Positions 1-9,547 of a stretch of DNA of 64,000 nucleotides are shown here, piece after piece. The notes beneath the pieces were generated by a model. The model ran no database searches, was not told the DNA's origin, and worked only from the letters and a program-made list of their open reading frames with translations. Location: contig OZ237738.1 in NCBI GenBank assembly GCA_965178125.1, forward strand, positions 1 through 64,000. The letters are read 5' to 3'. Numbering within the stretch: position 1 is the stretch's first letter; the number at the start of each line of letters is the position of its first letter. Made by a program: the position numbers and the translations under genes. This stretch comes from Bilabrum cf. latius. Its lineage: Eukaryota; Bigyra: Bicosoecida; Bigyra; Bicosoecida.

Positions 1-456
1 CCCTAACCCTAACCCTAACCCTAACCCTAACCCTAACCCTAACCTAACCCTAACCCTAACCCTAACCCTAACCCTAACCCTAACCCTAACCCTAACCCTA
101 ACCCTAACCCTAACCCTAACCCTAACCCTAACCCTAACCCTAACCCTAACCCTAACCCTAACCCTAACCCTAACCCTAACCCTAACCCTAACCCTAACCC
201 TAACCCTAACCCTAACCCTAACCCTAACCCTAACCCTAACCCTAACCCTAACCCTAACCCTAACCCTAACCCTAACCCTAACCCTAACCCTAACCCTAAC
301 CCTAACCCTAACCCTAACCCTAACCCTAACCCTAACCCTAACCCTAACCCTAACCCTAACCCTAACCCTAACCCTAACCCTAACCCTAACCCTAACCCTA
401 ACCCTAACCCTAACCCTAACCCTAACCCTAACCCTAACCCTAACCCCTAACCCTAA
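1..456. repeat. Terminal telomere repeat, (CCCTAA)n
   Basis: Tandem CCCTAA from the first base, with one shortened unit near position 41-46 and a CCCCTAA variant just before position 457. The C-rich strand reads 5' to 3', as expected for the left end of a chromosome whose G-strand repeat is TTAGGG. Confidence 0.97.
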
Positions 457-501
457 GAAAATATTTTTTCCCCGACCCTGTCCCTGACTTTATATTAGAT
501 A
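457..501. repeat. 45-bp junction box, first of nine copies
   Basis: An AT/C-rich box beginning gaaaatattttttccccg and ending ttagata. Copies lie at 457-501, 1743-1787, 2023-2067, 3309-3353, 3661-3705, 4959-5003, 5305-5349, 6160-6204 and 6543-6587. Every copy is followed directly by CCCTAA repeats. Upstream it borders either a telomeric block (457, 2023, 3661, 5305) or a satellite array (the other five). Confidence 0.92.
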
Positions 502-570
502 CCCTAACCCTAACCCTAACCCTAACCCTAACCCTAACCCTAACCCTAACCCTAACCCTAACCCTAACCA
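502..570. repeat. Short internal telomeric block, unit 1
   Basis: CCCTAA repeats between the box at 457-501 and the first 155-bp satellite copy. Confidence 0.95.
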
Positions 571-1727
571 GGCCGTCCCGATGCAGTTTGAACGGTCTTC
601 ATATCACCTGTAGTTGCCGAGATCGTAGCACGTCGTTTTTCGGTGTGAAATTCTTCATACACCCATATCGGCGCCGCGCGGCCAGAACGGAACCTGGGGA
701 ATATTTGGCCCATGTTTTGCCCCCAGGCCGTCCCGATGCAGTTTGAACGGTCTTCATATCACCTGTAGTTGCCGAGATCGTAGCACGTCGTTTTTCGGTG
801 TGAAATTCTTCATACACCCATATCGGCGCCGCGCGGCCAGAACGGAACCTGGGGAATATTTGGCCCATGTTGTGCCCCCAGGCCGTCCCGATGCAGTTTG
901 AACGGTCTTCATATCACCTGTAGTTGCCGAGATCGTAGCACGTCGTTTTTCGGTGTGAAATTCTTCATACACCCATATCGGCGCCGCGCGGCTAGAACGG
1001 AACCTGGGGAACATTTGGCCCATGTTGTGCCCCCAGGCCGTCCCGATGCAGTTTGAACGGTCTTCATATCACCTGTAGTTGCCGAGATCGTAGCACGTCG
1101 TTTTTCGGTGTGAAATTCTTCATACACCCATATCGGCGCCGCGCGGCCAGAACGGAACCTGGGGAACATTTGGCCCATGTTTTGCCCCCAGGCCGTCCCG
1201 ATGCAGTTTGAACGGTCTTCATATCACCTGTAGTTGCCGAGATCGTAGCACGTCGTTTTTCGGTGTGAAATTCTTCATACACCCATATCGGCGCCGCGCG
1301 GCCAGAACGGAACCTGGGGAACATTTGGCCCATGTTTTGCCCCCAGGCCGTCCCGATGCAGTTTGAACGGTCTTCATATCACCTGTAGTTGCCGAGATCG
1401 TAGCACGTCGTTTTTCGGTGTGAAATTCTTCATACACCCATATCGGCGCCGCGCGGCCAGAACGGAACCTGGGGAACATTTGGCCCATGTTGTGCCCCCA
1501 GGCCGTCCCGATGCAGTTTGAACGGTCTTCATATCACCTGTAGTTGCCGAGATCGTAGCACGTCGTTTTTCGGTGTGAAATTCTTCATACACCCATATCG
1601 GCGCCGCGCGGCCAGAACGGAACCTGGGGAACATTTGGCCCATGTTGTGCCCCCAGGCCGTCCCGATGCAGTTTGAACGGTCTTCATATCACCTGTAGTT
1701 GCCGAGATCGTAGCACGTCGTTTTTCG
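571..1727. repeat. 155-bp satellite array 1, about 7.5 copies
   Basis: Copies begin with ggccgtcccgatgcag at 571, 726, 881, 1036, 1191, 1346, 1501 and 1656; the last is cut at 1727. Copies differ at a few fixed positions (aatattt/aacattt, gttttg/gttgtg, gccag/gctag). Short open frames on the minus strand recur every 155 bp and only reflect the repeat. Confidence 0.95.
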
Positions 1728-1787
1728 ACAAATATTGAAGATGAAAATATTTTTTCCCCGACCCTGTCCCTGACTTTATATTAGATA

Positions 1788-2022
1788 CCCTAACCCTAAC
1801 CCTAACCCTAACCCTAACCCTAACCCTAACCCTAACCCTAACCCTAACCCTAACCCTAACCCTAACCCTAACCCTAACCCTAACCCTAACCCTAACCCTA
1901 ACCCTAACCCTAACCCTAACCCTAACCCTAACCCTAACCCTAACCCTAACCCTAACCCTAACCCTAACCCTAACCCTAACCCTAACCCTAACCCTAACCC
2001 TAACCCTAACCCCTAACCCTAA
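1788..2022. repeat. Internal telomeric block
   Basis: Uninterrupted CCCTAA repeats between two 45-bp boxes, ending in CCCCTAACCCTAA. Confidence 0.95.
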
Positions 2023-2067
2023 GAAAATATTTTTTCCCCGACCCTGTCCCTGACTTTATATTAGATA

Positions 2068-2136
2068 CCCTAACCCTAACCCTAACCCTAACCCTAACCC
2101 TAACCCTAACCCTAACCCTAACCCTAACCCTAACCA
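2068..2136. repeat. Short internal telomeric block, unit 2
   Basis: CCCTAA repeats between the box at 2023-2067 and satellite array 2. Confidence 0.95.
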
Positions 2137-3293
2137 GGCCGTCCCGATGCAGTTTGAACGGTCTTCATATCACCTGTAGTTGCCGAGATCGTAGCACGTC
2201 GTTTTTCGGTGTGAAATTCTTCATACACCCATATCGGCGCCGCGCGGCCAGAACGGAACCTGGGGAATATTTGGCCCATGTTTTGCCCCCAGGCCGTCCC
2301 GATGCAGTTTGAACGGTCTTCATATCACCTGTAGTTGCCGAGATCGTAGCACGTCGTTTTTCGGTGTGAAATTCTTCATACACCCATATCGGCGCCGCGC
2401 GGCCAGAACGGAACCTGGGGAATATTTGGCCCATGTTGTGCCCCCAGGCCGTCCCGATGCAGTTTGAACGGTCTTCATATCACCTGTAGTTGCCGAGATC
2501 GTAGCACGTCGTTTTTCGGTGTGAAATTCTTCATACACCCATATCGGCGCCGCGCGGCTAGAACGGAACCTGGGGAACATTTGGCCCATGTTGTGCCCCC
2601 AGGCCGTCCCGATGCAGTTTGAACGGTCTTCATATCACCTGTAGTTGCCGAGATCGTAGCACGTCGTTTTTCGGTGTGAAATTCTTCATACACCCATATC
2701 GGCGCCGCGCGGCCAGAACGGAACCTGGGGAACATTTGGCCCATGTTTTGCCCCCAGGCCGTCCCGATGCAGTTTGAACGGTCTTCATATCACCTGTAGT
2801 TGCCGAGATCGTAGCACGTCGTTTTTCGGTGTGAAATTCTTCATACACCCATATCGGCGCCGCGCGGCCAGAACGGAACCTGGGGAACATTTGGCCCATG
2901 TTTTGCCCCCAGGCCGTCCCGATGCAGTTTGAACGGTCTTCATATCACCTGTAGTTGCCGAGATCGTAGCACGTCGTTTTTCGGTGTGAAATTCTTCATA
3001 CACCCATATCGGCGCCGCGCGGCCAGAACGGAACCTGGGGAACATTTGGCCCATGTTGTGCCCCCAGGCCGTCCCGATGCAGTTTGAACGGTCTTCATAT
3101 CACCTGTAGTTGCCGAGATCGTAGCACGTCGTTTTTCGGTGTGAAATTCTTCATACACCCATATCGGCGCCGCGCGGCCAGAACGGAACCTGGGGAACAT
3201 TTGGCCCATGTTGTGCCCCCAGGCCGTCCCGATGCAGTTTGAACGGTCTTCATATCACCTGTAGTTGCCGAGATCGTAGCACGTCGTTTTTCG
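2137..3293. repeat. 155-bp satellite array 2
   Basis: Same length and same order of variant copies as the array at 571-1727, offset by exactly 1566 bp. It is followed by the same acaaatattgaag flank and box. Confidence 0.95.
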
Positions 3294-3353
3294 ACAAATA
3301 TTGAAGATGAAAATATTTTTTCCCCGACCCTGTCCCTGACTTTATATTAGATA

Positions 3354-3660
3354 CCCTAACCCTAACCCTAACCCTAACCCTAACCCTAACCCTAACCCTA
3401 ACCCTAACCCTAACCCTAACCCTAACCCTAACCCTAACCCTAACCCTAACCCTAACCCTAACCCTAACCCTAACCCTAACCCTAACCCTAACCCTAACCC
3501 TAACCCTAACCCTAACCCTAACCCTAACCCTAACCCTAACCCTAACCCTAACCCTAACCCTAACCCTAACCCTAACCCTAACCCTAACCCTAACCCTAAC
3601 CCTAACCCTAACCCTAACCCTAACCCTAACCCTAACCCTAACCCTAACCCCTAACCCTAA
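3354..3660. repeat. Internal telomeric block
   Basis: CCCTAA repeats between boxes, with the CCCCTAACCCTAA junction at the inner edge. Confidence 0.95.
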
Positions 3661-3705
3661 GAAAATATTTTTTCCCCGACCCTGTCCCTGACTTTATATT
3701 AGATA

Positions 3706-3786
3706 CCCTAACCCTAACCCTAACCCTAACCCTAACCCTAACCCTAACCCTAACCCTAACCCTAACCCTAACCCTAACCCTAACCA
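3706..3786. repeat. Short internal telomeric block, unit 3
   Basis: CCCTAA repeats between the box at 3661-3705 and satellite array 3. Confidence 0.95.
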
Positions 3787-4943
3787 GGCCGTCCCGATGC
3801 AGTTTGAACGGTCTTCATATCACCTGTAGTTGCCGAGATCGTAGCACGTCGTTTTTCGGTGTGAAATTCTTCATACACCCATATCGGCGCCGCGCGGCCA
3901 GAACGGAACCTGGGGAATATTTGGCCCATGTTTTGCCCCCAGGCCGTCCCGATGCAGTTTGAACGGTCTTCATATCACCTGTAGTTGCCGAGATCGTAGC
4001 ACGTCGTTTTTCGGTGTGAAATTCTTCATACACCCATATCGGCGCCGCGCGGCCAGAACGGAACCTGGGGAACATTTGGCCCATGTTTTGCCCCCAGGCC
4101 GTCCCGATGCAGTTTGAACGGTCTTCATATCACCTGTAGTTGCCGAGATCGTAGCACGTCGTTTTTCGGTGTGAAATTCTTCATACACCCATATCGGCGC
4201 CGCGCGGCTAGAACGGAACCTGGGGAACATTTGGCCCATGTTGTGCCCCCAGGCCGTCCCGATGCAGTTTGAACGGTCTTCATATCACCTGTAGTTGCCG
4301 AGATCGTAGCACGTCGTTTTTCGGTGTGAAATTCTTCATACACCCATATCGGCGCCGCGCGGTCAGAACGGAACCTGGGGAACATTTGGCCCATGTTGTG
4401 CCCCCAGGCCGTCCCGATGCAGTTTGAACGGTCTTCATATCACCTGTAGTTGCCGAGATCGTAGCACGTCGTTTTTCGGTGTGAAATTCTTCATACACCC
4501 ATATCGGCGCCGCGCGGCCAGAACGGAACCTGGGGAACATTTGGCCCATGTTGTGCCCCCAGGCCGTCCCGATGCAGTTTGAACGGTCTTCATATCACCT
4601 GTAGTTGCCGAGATCGTAGCACGTCGTTTTTCGGTGTGAAATTCTTCATACACCCATATCGGCGCCGCGCGGCCAGAACGGAACCTGGGGAACATTTGGC
4701 CCATGTTGTGCCCCCAGGCCGTCCCGATGCAGTTTGAACGGTCTTCATATCACCTGTAGTTGCCGAGATCGTAGCACGTCGTTTTTCGGTGTGAAATTCT
4801 TCATACACCCATATCGGCGCCGCGCGGCCAGAACGGAACCTGGGGAACATTTGGCCCATGTTGTGCCCCCAGGCCGTCCCGATGCAGTTTGAACGGTCTT
4901 CATATCACCTGTAGTTGCCGAGATCGTAGCACGTCGTTTTTCG
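3787..4943. repeat. 155-bp satellite array 3
   Basis: Same period and length as arrays 1 and 2, but a different series of variants, including a private gtcag copy near 4362. Confidence 0.95.
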
Positions 4944-5003
4944 ACAAATATTGAAGATGAAAATATTTTTTCCCCGACCCTGTCCCTGACTTTATATTAG
5001 ATA

Positions 5004-5304
5004 CCCTAACCCTAACCCTAACCCTAACCCTAACCCTAACCCTAACCCTAACCCTAACCCTAACCCTAACCCTAACCCTAACCCTAACCCTAACCCTAAC
5101 CCTAACCCTAACCCTAACCCTAACCCTAACCCTAACCCTAACCCTAACCCTAACCCTAACCCTAACCCTAACCCTAACCCTAACCCTAACCCTAACCCTA
5201 ACCCTAACCCTAACCCTAACCCTAACCCTAACCCTAACCCTAACCCTAACCCTAACCCTAACCCTAACCCTAACCCTAACCCTAACCCTAACCCCTAACC
5301 CTAA
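5004..5304. repeat. Internal telomeric block
   Basis: CCCTAA repeats between the boxes at 4959-5003 and 5305-5349. Confidence 0.95.
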
Positions 5305-5349
5305 GAAAATATTTTTTCCCCGACCCTGTCCCTGACTTTATATTAGATA

Positions 5350-5563
5350 CCCTAACCCTAACCCCTAACCCTAACCCTAACCCTAACCCTAACCCTAACC
5401 CTAACCCTAACCCTAACCCTAACCCTAACCCTAACCCTAACCCTAACCCTAACCCTAACCCTAACCCTAACCCTAACCCTAACCCTAACCCTAACCCTAA
5501 CCCTAACCCTAACCCTAACCCTAACCCTAACCCTAACCCTAACCCTAACCCTAACCCTAAACC
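5350..5563. repeat. Internal telomeric block
   Basis: CCCTAA repeats with one CCCCTAA near the start. It grades directly into the variant satellite at about 5566. Confidence 0.95.
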
Positions 5564-5565
5564 CA

Positions 5566-6143
5566 AAAACGGAACCTGGGGAACATTTTCCCCATGTTGT
5601 GGCCCTAGGCCGTCCCAATGCAATTTGAACGGTCTTCATATCTCCTGTGGTTGCCGAGATCGTATCCCGCAGGATTTCAGCATGAAAATCTTCAAGGCCC
5701 AATATTGGCGCCGCGCGTCAAAAACGGAACCTGGGGAACATTTGCCCCATGTTGTGGCCCTAGGCCGTCCCAATGCAATTTGAACGGTCTTCATATCTCC
5801 TGTAGTTGCCGAGATCGTATCCCGCAGGATTTCAGCATGAAAATCTTCAAGGCCCAATATTGGCGCCGCGCGTCAAAAACGGAACCTGGGGAACATTTGC
5901 CCCATGTTGTGGCCCTAGGCCGTCCCAATGCAATTTGAACGGTCTTCATATCTCCTGTAGTTGCCGAGATCGTATCCCGCAGGATTTCAGCATGAAAATC
6001 TTCAAGGCCCAATATTGGCGCCGCGCGTCAAAAACGGAACCTGGGGAACATTTGCCCCATGTTGTGGCCCTAGGCCGTCCCAATACAATTTGAACGGTCT
6101 TCATATCTCCTGTGGTTGCCGAGATCGTATCCCGCAGGATTTT
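5566..6143. repeat. Diverged 155-bp satellite subfamily
   Basis: About 3.7 copies of period 155 (ggccgtcccaatgc at 5608, 5763, 5918 and 6073). They are homologous to arrays 1-3 but with many fixed substitutions, for example cccgcaggatttcagc in place of the gtagcacgtcg segment. The box at 6160 follows. Confidence 0.93.
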
Positions 6144-6204
6144 GTCAAAATTCGAAGATGAAAATATTTTTTCCCCGACCCTGTCCCTGACTTTATATTA
6201 GATA

Positions 6205-6324
6205 CCCTAACCCTAACCCTAACCCTAACCCTAACCCTAACCCTAACCCTAACCCTAACCCTAACCCTAACCTTACCCTAACCCTAACCCTAAACCCTAA
6301 CCCCTAACCTAACCTAAACCCTAC
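6205..6324. repeat. Degenerate internal telomeric block
   Basis: CCCTAA repeats that decay at the inner edge into CCTTACCC, CCCTAAAC and CCTAA variants. Confidence 0.9.
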
Positions 6325-6542
6325 ATCTTCATATCTACTCTGGTTGCCGAGATCTCAATTCCGTATTTTGGTCCACGAAATTCTTCATCCGGCCATATCG
6401 GCGCCGCGCGACAAAAACGGATCCTAATAAAATTTTGCCCCATGTTGTGCCCCAGGGCCGACCCAATGCAGTTTGAATCATCTTCATATCTACTCTGGTT
6501 GCCGAGATCTCAATTCCGTATTTTGATGCAAAAAATGAAGAA
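6325..6542. repeat. Most diverged satellite remnant
   Basis: About 1.4 copies of a sequence clearly related to the 155-bp satellite (gttgccgagatc, atatcggcgccgcgcg, cccatgttgtgcccc) with many changes. It is followed by the box at 6543. Confidence 0.85.
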
Positions 6543-6587
6543 GAAAATATTTTTTCCCCGACCCTGTCCCTGACTTTATATTAGATA

Positions 6588-7592
6588 CCCTAACCCTAAC
6601 CCTAACCCTAACCCTAACCCTAACCCTAACCCTAACCCTAACCCTAACCCTAACCCTAACCCTAACCCTAACCCTAACCCTAACCCTAACCCTAACCCTA
6701 ACCCTAACCCTAACCCTAACCCTAACCCTAACCCTAACCCTAACCCTAACCCTAACCCTAACCCTAACCCTAACCCTAACCCTAACCCTAACCCTAACCC
6801 TAACCCTAACCCTAACCCTAACCCTAACCCTAACCCTAACCCTAACCCTAACCCTAACCCTAACCCTAACCCTAACCCTAACCCTAACCCTAACCCTAAC
6901 CCTAACCCTAACCCTAACCCTAACCCTAACCCTAACCCTAACCCTAACCCTAACCCTAACCCTAACCCTAACCCTAACCCTAACCCTAACCCTAACCCTA
7001 ACCCTAACCCTAACCCTAACCCTAACCCTAACCCTAACCCTAACCCTAACCCTAACCCTAACCCTAACCCTAACCCTAACCCTAACCCTAACCCTAACCC
7101 TAACCCTAACCCTAACCCTAACCCTAACCCTAACCCTAACCCTAACCCTAACCCTAACCCTAACCCTAACCCTAACCCTAACCCTAACCCTAACCCTAAC
7201 CCTAACCCTAACCCTAACCCTAACCCTAACCCTAACCCTAACCCTAACCCTAACCCTAACCCTAACCCTAACCCTAACCCTAACCCTAACCCTAACCCTA
7301 ACCCTAACCCTAACCCTAACCCTAACCCTAACCCTAACCCTAACCCTAACCCTAACCCTAACCCTAACCCTAACCCTAACCCTAACCCTAACCCTAACCC
7401 TAACCCTAACCCTAACCCTAACCCTAACCCTAACCCTAACCCTAACCCTAACCCTAACCCTAACCCTAACCCTAACCCTAACCCTAACCCTAACCCTAAC
7501 CCTAACCCTAACCCTAACCCTAACCCTAACCCTAACCCTAACCCTAACCCTAACCCTAACCCTAACCCTAACCCTAACCCTAACCCTAACCC
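6588..7592. repeat. Long interstitial telomeric tract
   Basis: About 1,005 bp of regular CCCTAA, the longest telomeric tract in the window and more than twice the terminal one. It ends in an A/C-rich junction (aaaaaaaccccccta). Confidence 0.97.
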
Positions 7593-7614
7593 AAAAAAAC
7601 CCCCCTAAAAAACC

Positions 7615-7840
7615 CGGTGGGTGGGATAGTGTTCGGTGGGTGAGATGGTCGTACGCTGGATGGTGCTCGGTGGGTGAGATGGTCGTGCGCTGGATGCAGC
7701 TCGGTGGGTGGGATAGTGTTCGGTGGGTGAGATGGTCGTGCGCTGGATGCAGCTCGGTGGGTGGGATAGTGTTCGGTGGGTGAGATGGTCGTGCGCTGGA
7801 TGCAGCTCGGTGGGTGAGATGGCCGTGCGCTGGATGATAC
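7615..7840. repeat. 53-bp minisatellite (19 + 34 bp sub-units)
   Basis: Built from a 19-bp unit (cggtgggtgggatagtgtt) and a 34-bp unit that shares its first bases and continues through gatggtcgtgcgctgg. The two alternate to give a 53-bp period, seen at 7701 and 7754. It separates the telomeric tract from the first gene. The 100 bp after it is the 3' flank of the Nudix gene. Confidence 0.85.
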
Positions 7841-7944
7841 TGTCGGAGGTGAGATAGCCGTAGCATTCAGAGGAATTCAGTGCGAGTCATATCGAGATTC
7901 AACAACAAATGCAGTGCACAACAGGATGTGGAGTCCATGGTCAA

Positions 7945-9425
7945 TCACTTGAAGCCCCTGAACCTGCGCTGCCCACCTGGTCTTGAGTCACCCTTACTAG
8001 TGGGATCCACGGGTAGAGTATCTAATCCGACTCCCTTGCTTGGAATAGCACGCCCTGCCTGCTGCCAGCGAGGCTACGCCTTGGATGGGGAGATGGAGCT
8101 GGGTAGTTGGGGTGGCGCTGCAGCCGATGCACCAAGACCGGAGTACCCGAACTGCCCGCGCGATGCTCCTCCAAGGAGGCTAGCCGCTTCTATTCCTTGC
8201 GCAAAACTGAGCAATTTCGCGTCGATTCCGCAAGCAGGTTGCACCCCAGTGCCTGGGGCTGCCTGCCTTGCAATGGTGGCAGTGCGCCAGGCCAACATGC
8301 ACCCAAGCAGGCCAGACAATGGGGCGACCAGCACCGTCGAGAAGGTGGCAGCCGGCTCTGATGGCTACTCTGCGCCGTCCTCAGAATCTCCGTCCTCGCT
8401 GGCAGAGTCACCATCAGCTGGGCTGCTAATGCCCGAGCTGCCTCCGCTGCCACCAGCGGCAGTGCCAGCTTCACCTCGCATGCCCACCAGCAGCTCACTG
8501 TTGCCCGCCAGGTCGGGGTCCACTTGCATGACGACAGTCTGGAAAGTTTCATTCGTCATATATGGAGCAGTGTATGCAAGGCTAGAGCAGCCCGCAGCTT
8601 TCCCCACGAGCCCAGTTTGAGTGAGCAGCTCCCGCTCGGCAGCCTGCTCGATCGTCTCTCCATAGTCGACGAGGCCGCCTGGCCACTCGAGGACCCTAGC
8701 CTGAGATGGAGGACTTATAGTCTCGAGTAGAACTACCATAGGACCGGATGATACAGTGCTTACTGCGCGAAGCGGTGCCACGATCGCGATTATGCTGACA
8801 GTGTCCGGCGAGTTTGGCTCGTGGTCGCACCGGGACACAACCTCCCACATGCCGCGCTGAACCGCACCAGAGTCGTGACTGCGATCTCATGAATGCAAAG
8901 AAGGGCACACAAATATGAAAGGCAACCTGTCGACCGTAGCACAATCATACGGCTGTGGGTGTATCCATCTTACCGAATCTGGAAGCCCACCTCGGAGCCG
9001 TGCAAGAACTGGCCCTACCAGACTGGTTTTGCGTGCAGTAGCGACAAAGTCGGAAGATGAATCGACCCAACGATGCCATATGGTCTCTACGGTAGCACTG
9101 TTGTATGCCTGTCGCCGGCTGCAACCACTCTCAGCTTCTCAAGCGTCGTCAGATCGCAAACTTTAGGATCCCCCTCTGCTTCGCTGCCGATGGATCTGTT
9201 TTCCTGGTTAGACTATGAACGATCTCTCTAGGCGCGAGTTGCAAGCACAATTCCGGCAACTACGCCCGCACTGGCTGCGATAATCACTCCAGTGTTTTCG
9301 AACTGCAGCAATCGAGTGATAAGCTTCACAGCATTCCTGGCTGCTGATACACCTCTCTACAATATAAAGTAGCTTTCAGTTTGCACATCTTTGCTATGCT
9401 TTGCTGCAGTCGTACTTACGGCCAT
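7945..9425 (-). CDS. Membrane-anchored Nudix (ADP-sugar pyrophosphatase-like) protein
   Basis: Two exons (9425-8974 and 8878-7945, intron of 95 nt with GTAAG...CGCAG), 461 aa, TGA stop. A single hydrophobic segment lies near residues 40-60 (VIIAASAGVVAGIVLA), so the protein is probably membrane anchored with a soluble C-terminal part. The Nudix domain spans the splice site: VWQGQFL, then GMWEVVSR, then the Nudix box GLVDYGETIEQAAEREL. The order resembles NUDT5/Ysa1 ADP-ribose pyrophosphatases, including a later DAKLLSFA near the C terminus. The box continues LLTQTGL where the consensus has two catalytic Glu, so Mg-dependent hydrolysis may be impaired. Seven in-frame TAG codons are read as Gln, one within VWQGQF. 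The start is the ATG at 9425; upstream ATGs in the same open frame (9464, 9563) are possible, but the last would overlap the divergent neighbour. Confidence 0.78.
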
Positions 9426-9547
9426 GCTCTTGTATCCCTTCAACGGGTCGCTTGGAATCTTCATCTTCTCAATTGGGTTGCAACCGCAAGTTGCCGGCCG
9501 TTGCTTCAAGTTGCCCGTGGACCTCTGCAGGGGCTTCTTTGTTTCGA

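Larger units (their letters stand above)
457..5304. repeat. Subtelomeric higher-order repeat, three units
   Basis: Three successive units start at 457, 2023 and 3661, and a fourth start is at 5305 (spacings 1566, 1638 and 1644 bp). Each unit is a 45-bp box, a short telomeric block, about 7.5 copies of a 155-bp satellite, a second box and a longer telomeric block ending in CCCCTAACCCTAA. Units 1 and 2 carry the same order of variant satellite copies, so they arose by a recent duplication of the whole unit. Unit 3 has a different order of variants. The telomeric blocks account for most of the differences in length. Confidence 0.9.

Noticed and set aside
571-1727. CRISPR array
   Set aside because: There are no unique spacers between repeats; the units are head-to-tail satellite in a eukaryotic subtelomere.
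571-4943. Repeated 89-aa minus-strand ORFs (MGQMFPRFRS...)
   Set aside because: They recur every 155 bp because the satellite is tandem; each overlaps the next copy in a different frame, and no coding constraint is visible.
6490-7866. 458-aa ORF with a long Val-Arg run
   Set aside because: It is only the translation of TTAGGG telomere repeats plus the flanking minisatellite.
7880-8620. 246-aa plus-strand ORF
   Set aside because: It is antisense to the C-terminal exon of the Nudix gene, which carries the recognisable motifs on the minus strand.
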